Below are positions 8,061 through 15,415 of a stretch of 23,974 bases of DNA, piece by piece. The stretch is taken from NCBI GenBank assembly GCA_017520105.1, contig JAFWRL010000050.1, positions 1 to 23,974 on the forward strand, given 5' to 3'. Origin of the DNA: Fibrobacter sp. (GTDB lineage Bacteria > Fibrobacterota > Fibrobacteria > Fibrobacterales > Fibrobacteraceae). How positions within the stretch are numbered: position 1 is the first letter of the stretch; every line of letters begins with the position of its first letter. A model generated the notes under the pieces. It worked only from the letters and a program-made list of their open reading frames with translations, was not told the DNA's origin and made no database searches. The position numbers were made by a program, and so were the translations under genes.

Positions 8061-8501
8061 ATGGCTCAAGTCAGTTATAGGCCTGCTCGCGTTTTTGCCA
8101 TGCAGTTGCTCTATGCAATGGAAATCGCGGGTTCTACAGCAGGCGAGGCGCTCCCGGGTGTTTTGAATGCCCAGCCGCTTAGGGACGATATGAAAAAATA
8201 CGGTATGAAGCTTGTCGATTTGGTACAGGCTCACAAGGCCGAATTGGATTCAGAAATCGAAGAATGCTCCGCCCACTGGGGTATTGAACGCATGGCGATG
8301 CTCGACAGAATTGTCATCCGCATTGCGATGGTCGAACTTTTGTATGTTCCAGAAATTCCGATGAAAGTCGTCATTTCGGAAGCGGTCCAGATAGCCGCGA
8401 AGTTCAGCACTGATTCTTCGGGTTCTTTTGTCAATGGACTTCTTGCAGGTGTCATGCAGAAACGTGGTATGGTCGCTAACACAACTAATAAGGATGCTTA
8501 A
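8061..8501 (+). CDS. nusB: transcription antitermination factor NusB
   Basis: A 146-aa all-helical RNA-binding protein. NusB works with NusE (ribosomal protein S10) on boxA RNA to prevent premature termination in rRNA operons. Visible family marks are the N-terminal RPARVFAMQLLYAMEI helix, W-G-I-E-R-M-AMLDRIVIRIAMVELLY, IPMKVVISEAVQIAAKFSTD and SFVNGLLAGV near the end. Length is typical. It follows ribH by 3 nt and precedes the DUF2723 gene by 5 nt, so it is in the middle of the transcript. Confidence 0.95.
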   Translation: MAQVSYRPARVFAMQLLYAMEIAGSTAGEALPGVLNAQPLRDDMKKYGMKLVDLVQAHKAELDSEIEECSAHWGIERMAMLDRIVIRIAMVELLYVPEIPMKVVISEAVQIAAKFSTDSSGSFVNGLLAGVMQKRGMVANTTNKDA

Positions 8502-8506
8502 GCACT

Positions 8507-11500
8507 ATGAAAATCAACGAAAAATGGTATAAGCACATTTTTGCTGGAATCGCGGGCTTTATTGCCTTGATCGTCTATATGTTGACGATGGCTCCGACGG
8601 TCTCGTTCTGGGACTGCGGCGAGTTCGTCGCTTGCGCCAACACGCTTGGCATTCCGCATCCTCCTGGAACACCCTTCTTCGTGTTCTTTGCCCGTGCGGT
8701 CATTCTCTTTTTGCCGTTCGTAGGTGAAATTGCAAAGCGCGTAAACTACATCTCCGTGGTGAGTTCTGCGGCAACAGTCTATGTGACGGCCCTTTTTGCA
8801 TGGGAACTCCTTGCGACCGTTCTTAAGACGGACTCGTTGGCCGAAAAGATTTCGGACAAGATGCGCACGTTCGTGCTCGGTACGGCAGCTCTTGTAGCCG
8901 GATTCCTCCTCACGTTCTCCGACACGTTCTGGTTCAACGCCGTCGAAGCAGAAGTCTATGGCGTCGCCATGCTCATCCTCATGCTCGTCTCTTACCTCGG
9001 TCTCGTGTGGTACAACAAGCGCGACGAAGAGGGTAGCGACAAGATTCTCATCTTCATCTGCTATATCGCGTTCCTTAGCGTGGGAGCCCACCTCTACACG
9101 ATGCTCACGGTTCCCGCCGTATTCGTACTTTTGCTCGTCGCTCAGCCGAGAAAGATTGTCGAACGCATTCCTGTTTGGGTTACGGGTACGCTCCTCTGCT
9201 CCGTGATTTACATGGTCTCTGCGTTTATCGAAATTTCGCTCCTTTGCCTTGTTGCCCTTTCTATTATCGTCTTTGTTCCAGCCATTAGAGCCGCCTTTCC
9301 GGTGAGAGTGAACAATGCATTTAAGCTCTCCCTTGCCTTCGCTTTCTTTGCGTTGGTCGGCTACAGCACGCATCTTTACATTCCCATCCGTTCGGAACTC
9401 AACCCGACGATTGACGAGAACGACCCGGAATTGAACATCCGCGACGAACAGGGCAACCTCCAGCTGGGCAACCTTTTCGATGGTAAAAACTGGGACGCTT
9501 TCAATGCGTTCATCGAACGTAAGCAGTATGGCTCCGAAAGCATGATTTCCCGTGCGTTCTACCGCCGTTCGCAGCTAGCTCACCAAGTACTTGCTTTCCC
9601 GAGCATGAGCTATGGCGGCTACCAGACGGCCCAATACCTGCCTTACAAGGTGGGGGGTGTGAACTACGCAAACGGGGTCTATACATTTGACGCCTCCGAG
9701 AACGAACCGGTCGAACGTCTGGGATTCAAGTTCCCGACACAGATGTCGTTCATGGGCGACAACATCCCGTTCCAGTTATTCTTCTTCCTGCTCTTTAACG
9801 GCCTTATCGTCGCTGTGTGCGTCTATGTCTGCAAACGCAACAGGCATGTTGGCATATTCCTTTCGACGCTCTATGTGCTCTGCTCGCTCGGACTGTTGTT
9901 CTACATCAACTTTGCTGATGGCACCCGCATGGAACAGCGTGACCACGATTACTGGGTGAACGTCATGACCCGTAACGTGGCCGACCTGAACAACGCCGGT
10001 GCTGGCATTACGTCTCTCCCGGATCCTAATGAACTGATTGACCTTCGCCAGAAAATCGATTTCTCGAAAATTGCCATTGAGCGCCTTCGCATGAACAACG
10101 CTCCGGCTTCAAGAATTGCCGAATTCGAAAAAAATATTTCCGATGCCGAAAACACCACCGCTTGGAAGAACTGGCAGAAGATTGAAGAAAGCTTTGCTCG
10201 ATTCGGTCAACGAGCCCCGTTCCCGGAAGCCGTCCACATGGAAGTCCGTGAACGTGACTACTTCTATACTCCGGCATTTATTTTCATGAGCATGATTTAC
10301 GGTATCGGTGCTGGCATTCTCGTGTTGCTAGCCGCGACAACCGCATCGACGATGGCTTTTGCGTCTCCGATTGCAGCCGCCCTCGTGCTCGTATCCTTCC
10401 TTGTGCCATGCATTTCCAACTACAAGGAACATGACCGTTCCGGCCTCTGGGTTCCATGGGATTACGCCTACAACCTCCTCAACAGCTGCCGTCCGAACGC
10501 CATTCTCTTTACGAACGGCGATAACGACACGTTCCCGCTGTGGTTTGCGCAGGAAGTTGCCGGAGTCCGCAAGGACGTTCGCGTGGTGAATCTTTCCTTG
10601 GGCAACACGGACTGGTACATCAAGCAGATGCTCACTAACGAACCGATTCTCAAGCTTTCATATACGAAGGAAACTATCGACAACGACATGGTTCTCGATA
10701 ACAGCAGCGCCAATAACCCGAACCATCAGGTGTCCACATGGGTTCGCCGTGCCGAATCGCTGAAGCCGAAGCTCAAGGAACGCATCGACCAGATGGAAGC
10801 CGCCGGCAATCTCTCTGAAGCGGATTCCGCCAAGCTTATGCAGTTCAAGGTGAATTACCAAGTATGGGACGCCTTTACAGACTGGGCCAAGAGAAACCGC
10901 AGTAGCATGATGCTCACGCAATACAAGCTCGTGATTGACCTTGCTCTCCAGAACATGGATAAACCGATTGAAATTTCTACGACCGTCGGCATGTCGAACT
11001 TCATGGGCCTCGAAAAGTACATGGTCCAAGAAGGCATGGTCTATAACTTTGTAAAGGGCAACCTCACGCCGAAGCAGAACGCATTCGATGCGGAAATGAC
11101 TGCCGCGCTTATCGACACTGTGTATAAATTCCGTGGCCTCGGCGATGGAACTGCATTCATCAACTCCGAAACAGAACGTCTCCTCAGCAGCTACGTATCG
11201 CTCTACTTGCAGATTTCGTTCGATGCCCGTGAAAAGATTAGCACTCTCATCACGAAGAAGCCGTTTACCCCGGCAGACAAGGCCGAAGTCGAACGCATTG
11301 CGACTGATGCCGCCAAATACCTTGAACTAGGCATGTTCCAGTTCCCGAGAGAATGGCGTAACTACTGGGCAGCATCTTACGTCTATGCATCTGCCGGTAT
11401 GAAGGATAAAGCTCTCGACGTCGTGAAACGTGGTCTCGACAATATCCCGTCTTATGACGCTCCGGGGCGTAGCCGTCTTGCCATGAGCCTCCAACAGATT

Positions 11501-11581
11501 GAAGCTATCACAGACGGTTTGAAAGTCGATGACGAATCGGCCCCAAATTCGCAGGCGGATTCGGCTCCAGCAGCTAAATAA
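8507..11581 (+). CDS. DUF2723 (TMEM260-like, GT-C type) membrane protein, candidate protein O-mannosyltransferase
   Basis: A 1024-aa polytopic membrane protein of the DUF2723 family. After the first helix (about 10-30) comes the family signature MAPTVSFWDCGEF with Asp36 and Glu39, then HPPGTP at 51-56. An acidic pair after helix 1 is the usual place of the catalytic residue in GT-C lipid-phosphosugar transferases. About ten further helices follow to residue 640. Next is a conserved soluble segment (about 650-700) with WDYAYNLLNSCRPNAILFTNGDNDTFPLW and NLSLGNTDWY, then a helical, TPR-like C-terminus. The eukaryotic relative TMEM260 is an O-mannosyltransferase; the bacterial function here is inferred. 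Context supports a lipid-sugar user: two GT2 genes, one like dolichyl-P-Man synthase, follow directly. Confidence 0.85.
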   Translation: MKINEKWYKHIFAGIAGFIALIVYMLTMAPTVSFWDCGEFVACANTLGIPHPPGTPFFVFFARAVILFLPFVGEIAKRVNYISVVSSAATVYVTALFAWELLATVLKTDSLAEKISDKMRTFVLGTAALVAGFLLTFSDTFWFNAVEAEVYGVAMLILMLVSYLGLVWYNKRDEEGSDKILIFICYIAFLSVGAHLYTMLTVPAVFVLLLVAQPRKIVERIPVWVTGTLLCSVIYMVSAFIEISLLCLVALSIIVFVPAIRAAFPVRVNNAFKLSLAFAFFALVGYSTHLYIPIRSELNPTIDENDPELNIRDEQGNLQLGNLFDGKNWDAFNAFIERKQYGSESMISRAFYRRSQLAHQVLAFPSMSYGGYQTAQYLPYKVGGVNYANGVYTFDASENEPVERLGFKFPTQMSFMGDNIPFQLFFFLLFNGLIVAVCVYVCKRNRHVGIFLSTLYVLCSLGLLFYINFADGTRMEQRDHDYWVNVMTRNVADLNNAGAGITSLPDPNELIDLRQKIDFSKIAIERLRMNNAPASRIAEFEKNISDAENTTAWKNWQKIEESFARFGQRAPFPEAVHMEVRERDYFYTPAFIFMSMIYGIGAGILVLLAATTASTMAFASPIAAALVLVSFLVPCISNYKEHDRSGLWVPWDYAYNLLNSCRPNAILFTNGDNDTFPLWFAQEVAGVRKDVRVVNLSLGNTDWYIKQMLTNEPILKLSYTKETIDNDMVLDNSSANNPNHQVSTWVRRAESLKPKLKERIDQMEAAGNLSEADSAKLMQFKVNYQVWDAFTDWAKRNRSSMMLTQYKLVIDLALQNMDKPIEISTTVGMSNFMGLEKYMVQEGMVYNFVKGNLTPKQNAFDAEMTAALIDTVYKFRGLGDGTAFINSETERLLSSYVSLYLQISFDAREKISTLITKKPFTPADKAEVERIATDAAKYLELGMFQFPREWRNYWAASYVYASAGMKDKALDVVKRGLDNIPSYDAPGRSRLAMSLQQIEAITDGLKVDDESAPNSQADSAPAAK

Positions 11582-11596
11582 TTTCGAGGACTTGCA

Positions 11597-12535
11597 ATGG
11601 ATTTGAGCTTGGTGATTCCCGTTAAGGAAGAAAGTGAAAATCTTCCTGAGTTGATGAAGGAAATTTGGGCTGCCATCGAACCAACGGGTATGCAGTTCGA
11701 GGTTATCGTTATCGACGACGGTAGCCGCGACAATACTTGGGAAGTGGTGGAAAATCTTTCCAAGGATTACGGCATCCGTCCTGGTTCTGCAATGAGTGCT
11801 TACCGTTTCCAGTTCAACTGCGGCAAGGCAGCTGCGCTTGCTCTCGGTTTTTCCAAGGCAAAGGGCAAGTACGTCGCTACGCTCGATGGCGACTTGCAAG
11901 ATGACCCGCTCGAAATCCCGAAGATGATCAAGATTCTTGAATCCGGCTATGACCTCGTCTCCGGCTGGAAGATTCGCCGCTTGGATCCGTGGCATAAGAC
12001 GCTTCCGTCCAAGCTTTTCAACTTGACGGTCTCGATTGTGTGCGGCAAGCGCCTGCACGATTTCAACTGTGGCATCAAAGCATACCGCAGTTCCGTCGTG
12101 CGCTTTATCCAGCTTTATGGCGACTACCACCGCTTTATCCCAGTGATGGCGAAGTGGCAGGGTTTCCGCATTACCGAAATGCCTGTGGCTCACCGCGCCC
12201 GCGTTCATGGCGTCTCGAAGTACGGCGTTTCTCGCTTGGTGAGCGGATTCCTCGATCTCGTTTCGCTGATGTTCATGCGCAGTTTCTCTTCGAAGCCGTT
12301 ACACTTTTTTGGATTGATTGGGCTTATCTTTATGCTTTTCGGTCTTGGCATTTGTGGCTATTTTGGTTACGAATGGATACAGACAGGAGCGATGCATGTG
12401 CGTCCGCTTTTGTTGGCAGGAGCATTCTCGCTTGTAATGAGCGTCCAGTTTTTCTCGCTTGGCCTTTTGGGCGAAATGATGAACGGCAACAAAAAACGCA
12501 CATATCCTGTTTCTGAGACGATTGGCGATTTGTAA
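11597..12535 (+). CDS. GT2 family glycosyltransferase with two C-terminal membrane helices (GtrB/ArnC/DPM-like)
   Basis: A 312-aa GT-A fold enzyme that probably moves a sugar from a nucleotide donor to polyprenyl phosphate at the inner face of the inner membrane. It shows IPVKEES at the N-terminus, DDGS at 40-43, the metal-binding DGDLQDDP at 97-104, the FNCGIKAYR segment at about 156-164, and RVHGVSKYG at 202-210. Two hydrophobic helices (about 236-258 and 269-293) match the bactoprenol glucosyltransferase GtrB / ArnC architecture. GAGGA lies 7 nt before the ATG. It follows the DUF2723 gene by 15 nt. The sugar cannot be read from sequence. Confidence 0.88.
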   Translation: MDLSLVIPVKEESENLPELMKEIWAAIEPTGMQFEVIVIDDGSRDNTWEVVENLSKDYGIRPGSAMSAYRFQFNCGKAAALALGFSKAKGKYVATLDGDLQDDPLEIPKMIKILESGYDLVSGWKIRRLDPWHKTLPSKLFNLTVSIVCGKRLHDFNCGIKAYRSSVVRFIQLYGDYHRFIPVMAKWQGFRITEMPVAHRARVHGVSKYGVSRLVSGFLDLVSLMFMRSFSSKPLHFFGLIGLIFMLFGLGICGYFGYEWIQTGAMHVRPLLLAGAFSLVMSVQFFSLGLLGEMMNGNKKRTYPVSETIGDL

Positions 12536-12569
12536 TTTGTGTTAGATTTGTGTTATAGTGAGGTATTTA

Positions 12570-13283
12570 ATGGAGTTCCCTAAGAGTTTGGTGATTGTTC
12601 CGACCTACAACGAGAAGGAGAATATTCTCCTGATTATGTCGGCTATTTTGGAACAGAATCAATGTCTTGAAATTTTGGTGGTGGATGACGGTTCCCCGGA
12701 CGGTACGGGCGACCTTGTCCAAGCCGAAGCAGACAAGAATCCCAGAATCCATTTGCTCCGCCGCAAGGGTAAGATGGGATTGGGTTCTGCGTACGTGATG
12801 GGCTTCAAGTGGGCGCTCGAACGCGATTACGAACGCGTGTTCGAAATGGACGCCGACTTTAGCCATGCGCCGACAGACCTGAACCGCTTTTTGGAAACTG
12901 CCGAAGATGCCGACCTCGTTCTCGGCAGCCGTTACCAGAATCGCCGCATCAGCGTGGTGAACTGGGACCTCCGCCGTCTAATCCTCAGCTACGGCGCAAA
13001 CGTCTATACTCGCATCGTGACGGGCCTTCCGATTAGCGATGCGACAGGCGGCTTCAAGTGCTTCCGCCGTGAAGCTTTGCAGGCCTTGAACCTCGACAAG
13101 ATGAAGAGCGACGGCTATTGCTTCCAGATTGAAACGACTTTCAAGATTTGGAAGAAGGGCCTTCGCGTCAAGGAAATTCCCATCATCTTTACGGACCGCA
13201 CCCGTGGCACTTCCAAGATGAGCGGCGGAATCATCTCCGAAGCTTTCTTCCTCGTCCTTAAACTGCGACTGGGACTTGCTTAG
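12570..13283 (+). CDS. polyprenol monophosphomannose synthase (DPM1-like GT2)
   Basis: A 237-aa single-domain GT2 without membrane helices, closely resembling dolichol- or polyprenol-phosphate mannose synthase, which makes polyprenyl-P-Man from GDP-Man. Motifs are VPTYNEKENI at 10-19, VVDDGSPDGTG at 38-47, EMDADFSHAP at 92-101 with the DAD metal site at 94-96, GSRY, ATGGFKCFRR, and RTRGTSKMS near the C-terminus. The ATG at 12570 is chosen over GTG 12558 because TGAGG lies 6 nt before it and VIVPTYNE then starts at the usual distance. It stands 34 nt after the previous GT2. A product able to feed a DUF2723 transferase upstream is the simplest reading. Confidence 0.87.
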   Translation: MEFPKSLVIVPTYNEKENILLIMSAILEQNQCLEILVVDDGSPDGTGDLVQAEADKNPRIHLLRRKGKMGLGSAYVMGFKWALERDYERVFEMDADFSHAPTDLNRFLETAEDADLVLGSRYQNRRISVVNWDLRRLILSYGANVYTRIVTGLPISDATGGFKCFRREALQALNLDKMKSDGYCFQIETTFKIWKKGLRVKEIPIIFTDRTRGTSKMSGGIISEAFFLVLKLRLGLA

Positions 13284-13296
13284 GTCTGCGCATCTC

Positions 13297-13386
13297 GTCA
13301 TCCTGAACGCGCAGCGTGAAGGATCCAGTTAAGTTAGGAATGCTCTGGATCCTTCGACTTCGCCTAACGGCTTCGCTCAGGATGAC
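13297..13386. repeat. large palindromic intergenic repeat (GTCATCCTGA...GGATCCAG)
   Basis: The left arm starts GTCATCCTGAACGC and ends GAAGGATCCAG (13297-13328). The right arm starts CTGGATCCTTCG and ends CTCAGGATGAC (13345-13386). The arms are inverted with a 16-nt loop and internal imperfect segments (GCGCAGCG; CTTCGCCTAACGGCTTCGC). This is the type of dispersed hairpin element often found between bacterial genes. It may also stop transcription at the end of the upstream GT2 operon. Confidence 0.8.
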
Positions 13387-13411
13387 AATGTTACAAACCA
13401 CATCCTAAATT

Positions 13412-13441
13412 CAACTTCCTACCGCCTACTTCCTACTAACT
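13412..13441 (+). repeat. short direct repeats before the GT2 fusion gene
   Basis: CTTCCTACCGC and CTTCCTACTAAC lie in tandem just before the ATG at 13443, leaving no visible Shine-Dalgarno site. A similar simple pattern (TAATCAC twice) precedes the U32 gene at about 23343-23368. Confidence 0.4.
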
Positions 13442-13442
13442 C

Positions 13443-15095
13443 ATGCTTTCCTGTTCAGTCATTATCATTGCTTATAACTCTTGCGATTTCATTCCGGCGT
13501 GCTTGAAGTCCGTGCGTGACGCATGCGAGGGCATTGATTCGCAGATTATCGTCTTGGATAACGGTTCCAACGAGCCGATAATTCCTGAAATCAAGAATTT
13601 CTTCCCCGAAGTGGAATGGCTTGATTCCAAGGAAAACTTGGGCTTTGGTAAAGGCTGTAACCTCGCCGAAAAGCATGCGACCAAGCCGTATCTGTTTTTC
13701 ATCAATCCCGATACGATTATCTCGAAGAACGCTTTCCGCGAAATGCTCAAGTTCATGGAAGAACATCCGGAAGCAGGCACCGTCGGTTGCCGCATCTTGA
13801 ACGAAGATGGATCGCTCCAGTGGGCTTGCCGCCGTTCGTTCCCGACAATCGTTTCTGCAGTTTCCAAGACGATTGGCCTTGCAGCTCTATTCCCCAAAAA
13901 CAAGACGCTTGCAAGTTACAACATGACATTCGCGGATCCTGACGAAATGATTGAAGTCGATGCCGTGAGTGGTTCGTTTTTCTGCATTCGCCGCGACGTC
14001 TATGAAAAACTGAAAGGATTTGACGAAGACTTCTTCATGTACGGTGAAGACTTGGACCTCTGTTTCCGCACAAAACAGATGGGGCTCCACAATTATTACA
14101 CTCCAGTCACGAATATTTTGCATTTCAAGGGACAAAGCTGCCGCACGCGCCGCTGGGGTTCCTATGTAGATTTCTACAAGGCGATGCTTATCTTCGTAAA
14201 AAAGCACAAGGACCTTTATTTTGTCCCGAATTTTCTTGTGTCGTTCGGCATCTTGTTTGCCGCTTTTGTGGGTATGTTCTCGCGCCTTATTCCGAAGTTC
14301 TGGAAGATGTTCCTGGATATGGGCGTTATCGCTATATGGACGATGTTTTTCTTTAGTTACGAAACGTTCATCAACCTGCCGTGTTTAGATTGTTCAGAAC
14401 GTCCAATCTTCTTCAAGAACAATATCGTTGAAGACTGGTGGCTTGCCGCTTTAGTCATCATCACGAATCTGGTGTTCCTCATGTTCCGTGGGGAATATAC
14501 GGAATCGAGCCTCAAGGGCGACAAGTTCTTGCGTTATTTGATACCGCTGAACTTGCTTACTGTCGGTGGCTATTGCGCTTTCCGTTATTTTACTCAAACT
14601 CCCATTGTGGATGAAGATATCCGTATTTTACCATACGAATCCCATTGGATCGCACTTTCTGTTTGTTCTAGCCTCTTTATCCCGTTTGCCCTGCTCGCCT
14701 GGCGTCGCATTGCGTTCTGGATAAACTATTTCTACCGCATCTTCGCGAAAAAACGCCATCGCTCCATTTTGCTCGGTGGTCGCGAGGATTCCCTCAACAA
14801 CTGGTTCGACAGCTACAACGTGATTCCTGGAATCGAAATCCTCGGTTGCGTGAGCGGCGAACCCGAAAAACTCTCCGAAGAGAACCGCCAACACCTTTTA
14901 GGACCGCTTTCTCAGATGGAAAACATCTGCAACCGTACAGGCTGCCGAGAACTCCTCGTTGTCTCCAATTTCTCCGGTTATCGCGAAAATTTCGACATCA
15001 ACTGGCTCGACAAACTGGGAATGTGTGTGTTTTTACTCATAGGAAACGGAAAAAACGGCAATTTTGCCCTCGTAAACCTTAAATATCTTCGTTAA
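13443..15095 (+). CDS. GT2 glycosyltransferase fused to polytopic membrane and Rossmann-like region
   Basis: A 550-aa fusion. Residues 1-255 are a rhamnosyltransferase-like GT2 with IIIAYNS at 7-13, LDNGS at 38-42, ENLGFGKGCN at 64-73, NPDT at 88-91, SGSFFCIRRDVYEKLKGFDE at 176-195 and GEDLDLCFR at 201-209. Four to five hydrophobic segments follow at about 262-280, 292-310, 334-348, 363-383 and 400-420. A soluble tail (about 440-545) begins RSILLGGRED, like the Rossmann-type domain before the catalytic part of polyprenyl glycosylphosphotransferases (WbaP/WcaJ). The phosphotransferase catalytic domain itself is absent; the protein stops there. It probably adds sugar to a lipid-linked glycan. 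The gene follows the repeat at 13297-13386, so it may have its own promoter. Confidence 0.8.
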   Translation: MLSCSVIIIAYNSCDFIPACLKSVRDACEGIDSQIIVLDNGSNEPIIPEIKNFFPEVEWLDSKENLGFGKGCNLAEKHATKPYLFFINPDTIISKNAFREMLKFMEEHPEAGTVGCRILNEDGSLQWACRRSFPTIVSAVSKTIGLAALFPKNKTLASYNMTFADPDEMIEVDAVSGSFFCIRRDVYEKLKGFDEDFFMYGEDLDLCFRTKQMGLHNYYTPVTNILHFKGQSCRTRRWGSYVDFYKAMLIFVKKHKDLYFVPNFLVSFGILFAAFVGMFSRLIPKFWKMFLDMGVIAIWTMFFFSYETFINLPCLDCSERPIFFKNNIVEDWWLAALVIITNLVFLMFRGEYTESSLKGDKFLRYLIPLNLLTVGGYCAFRYFTQTPIVDEDIRILPYESHWIALSVCSSLFIPFALLAWRRIAFWINYFYRIFAKKRHRSILLGGREDSLNNWFDSYNVIPGIEILGCVSGEPEKLSEENRQHLLGPLSQMENICNRTGCRELLVVSNFSGYRENFDINWLDKLGMCVFLLIGNGKNGNFALVNLKYLR

Positions 15096-15116
15096 GTTTG
15101 CTTTTTTTGTAAAAAT

Positions 15117-15147
15117 GATGTTATTTTTTTAATGAAATAACATCTTT
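15117..15147 (+). terminator. perfect 10-bp hairpin between the GT2 fusion and Trm112-like genes
   Basis: GATGTTATTT at 15117-15126 pairs perfectly with AAATAACATC at 15135-15144 around an 8-nt loop, then TTT. It lies 21 nt after the GT2 stop and 13 nt before the next ATG, with AAAGG in between. It could be an AT-rich intrinsic terminator or a leader hairpin of the downstream operon. Confidence 0.6.
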
Positions 15148-15157
15148 AAAAGGTTTT

Positions 15158-15415
15158 ATGCTCGATTCAAAATTGTTAAGTATTCTTTGCTGCCCAGAAA
15201 CACGTGAATCTCTCGCCGAGGCTGCAGAGGATTGCATCGCTCGTTTGAACAATGCTATTAAGGCTGGCACCCTCAAAAATGTTGCCGGCGAAGTAATTAC
15301 TGAGCCCTTGACTGAAGCGCTGACGACTCCCGATGGTTCGCGGGTCTATCCGATTCGTGAAGGAATTCCTGTACTTTTAGCGGATGAAGCTATTCTTCTT
15401 CCATTGGAGAAATAA
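15158..15415 (+). CDS. Trm112-like (UPF0434/YcaR-type) small protein
   Basis: An 85-aa protein. LLSILCCPETRESL at the start and YPIREGIPVLLADEA near the end match the Trm112/YcaR family, whose members bind and stabilise partner enzymes such as methyltransferases in eukaryotes and archaea. Canonical members are about 60 aa. Here a helical insertion (about residues 20-50) separates the two halves, and the paired zinc cysteines (CPxC and a second pair) are not kept: only Cys11-Cys12 and Cys26 are present. So this is a divergent, probably zinc-free member. Its stop shares one base with the start of the next gene (TAATG), indicating coupling to the acidic TPR protein and pilT. Confidence 0.75.
   Translation: MLDSKLLSILCCPETRESLAEAAEDCIARLNNAIKAGTLKNVAGEVITEPLTEALTTPDGSRVYPIREGIPVLLADEAILLPLEK

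Noticed and set aside
8498..9373. 291-aa minus-strand frame opposite the DUF2723 gene
   Set aside because: The product is highly charged (His/Glu/Arg) antisense of hydrophobic membrane codons; the sense frame has clear family motifs.
11327..12208. 293-aa minus-strand frame opposite the DUF2723 and GT2 genes
   Set aside because: It spans the junction of two well-supported sense genes and shows no domain.
13284..13442. Insertion sequence remnant
   Set aside because: There is no transposase coding or flanking target duplication; only a hairpin element and short repeats.
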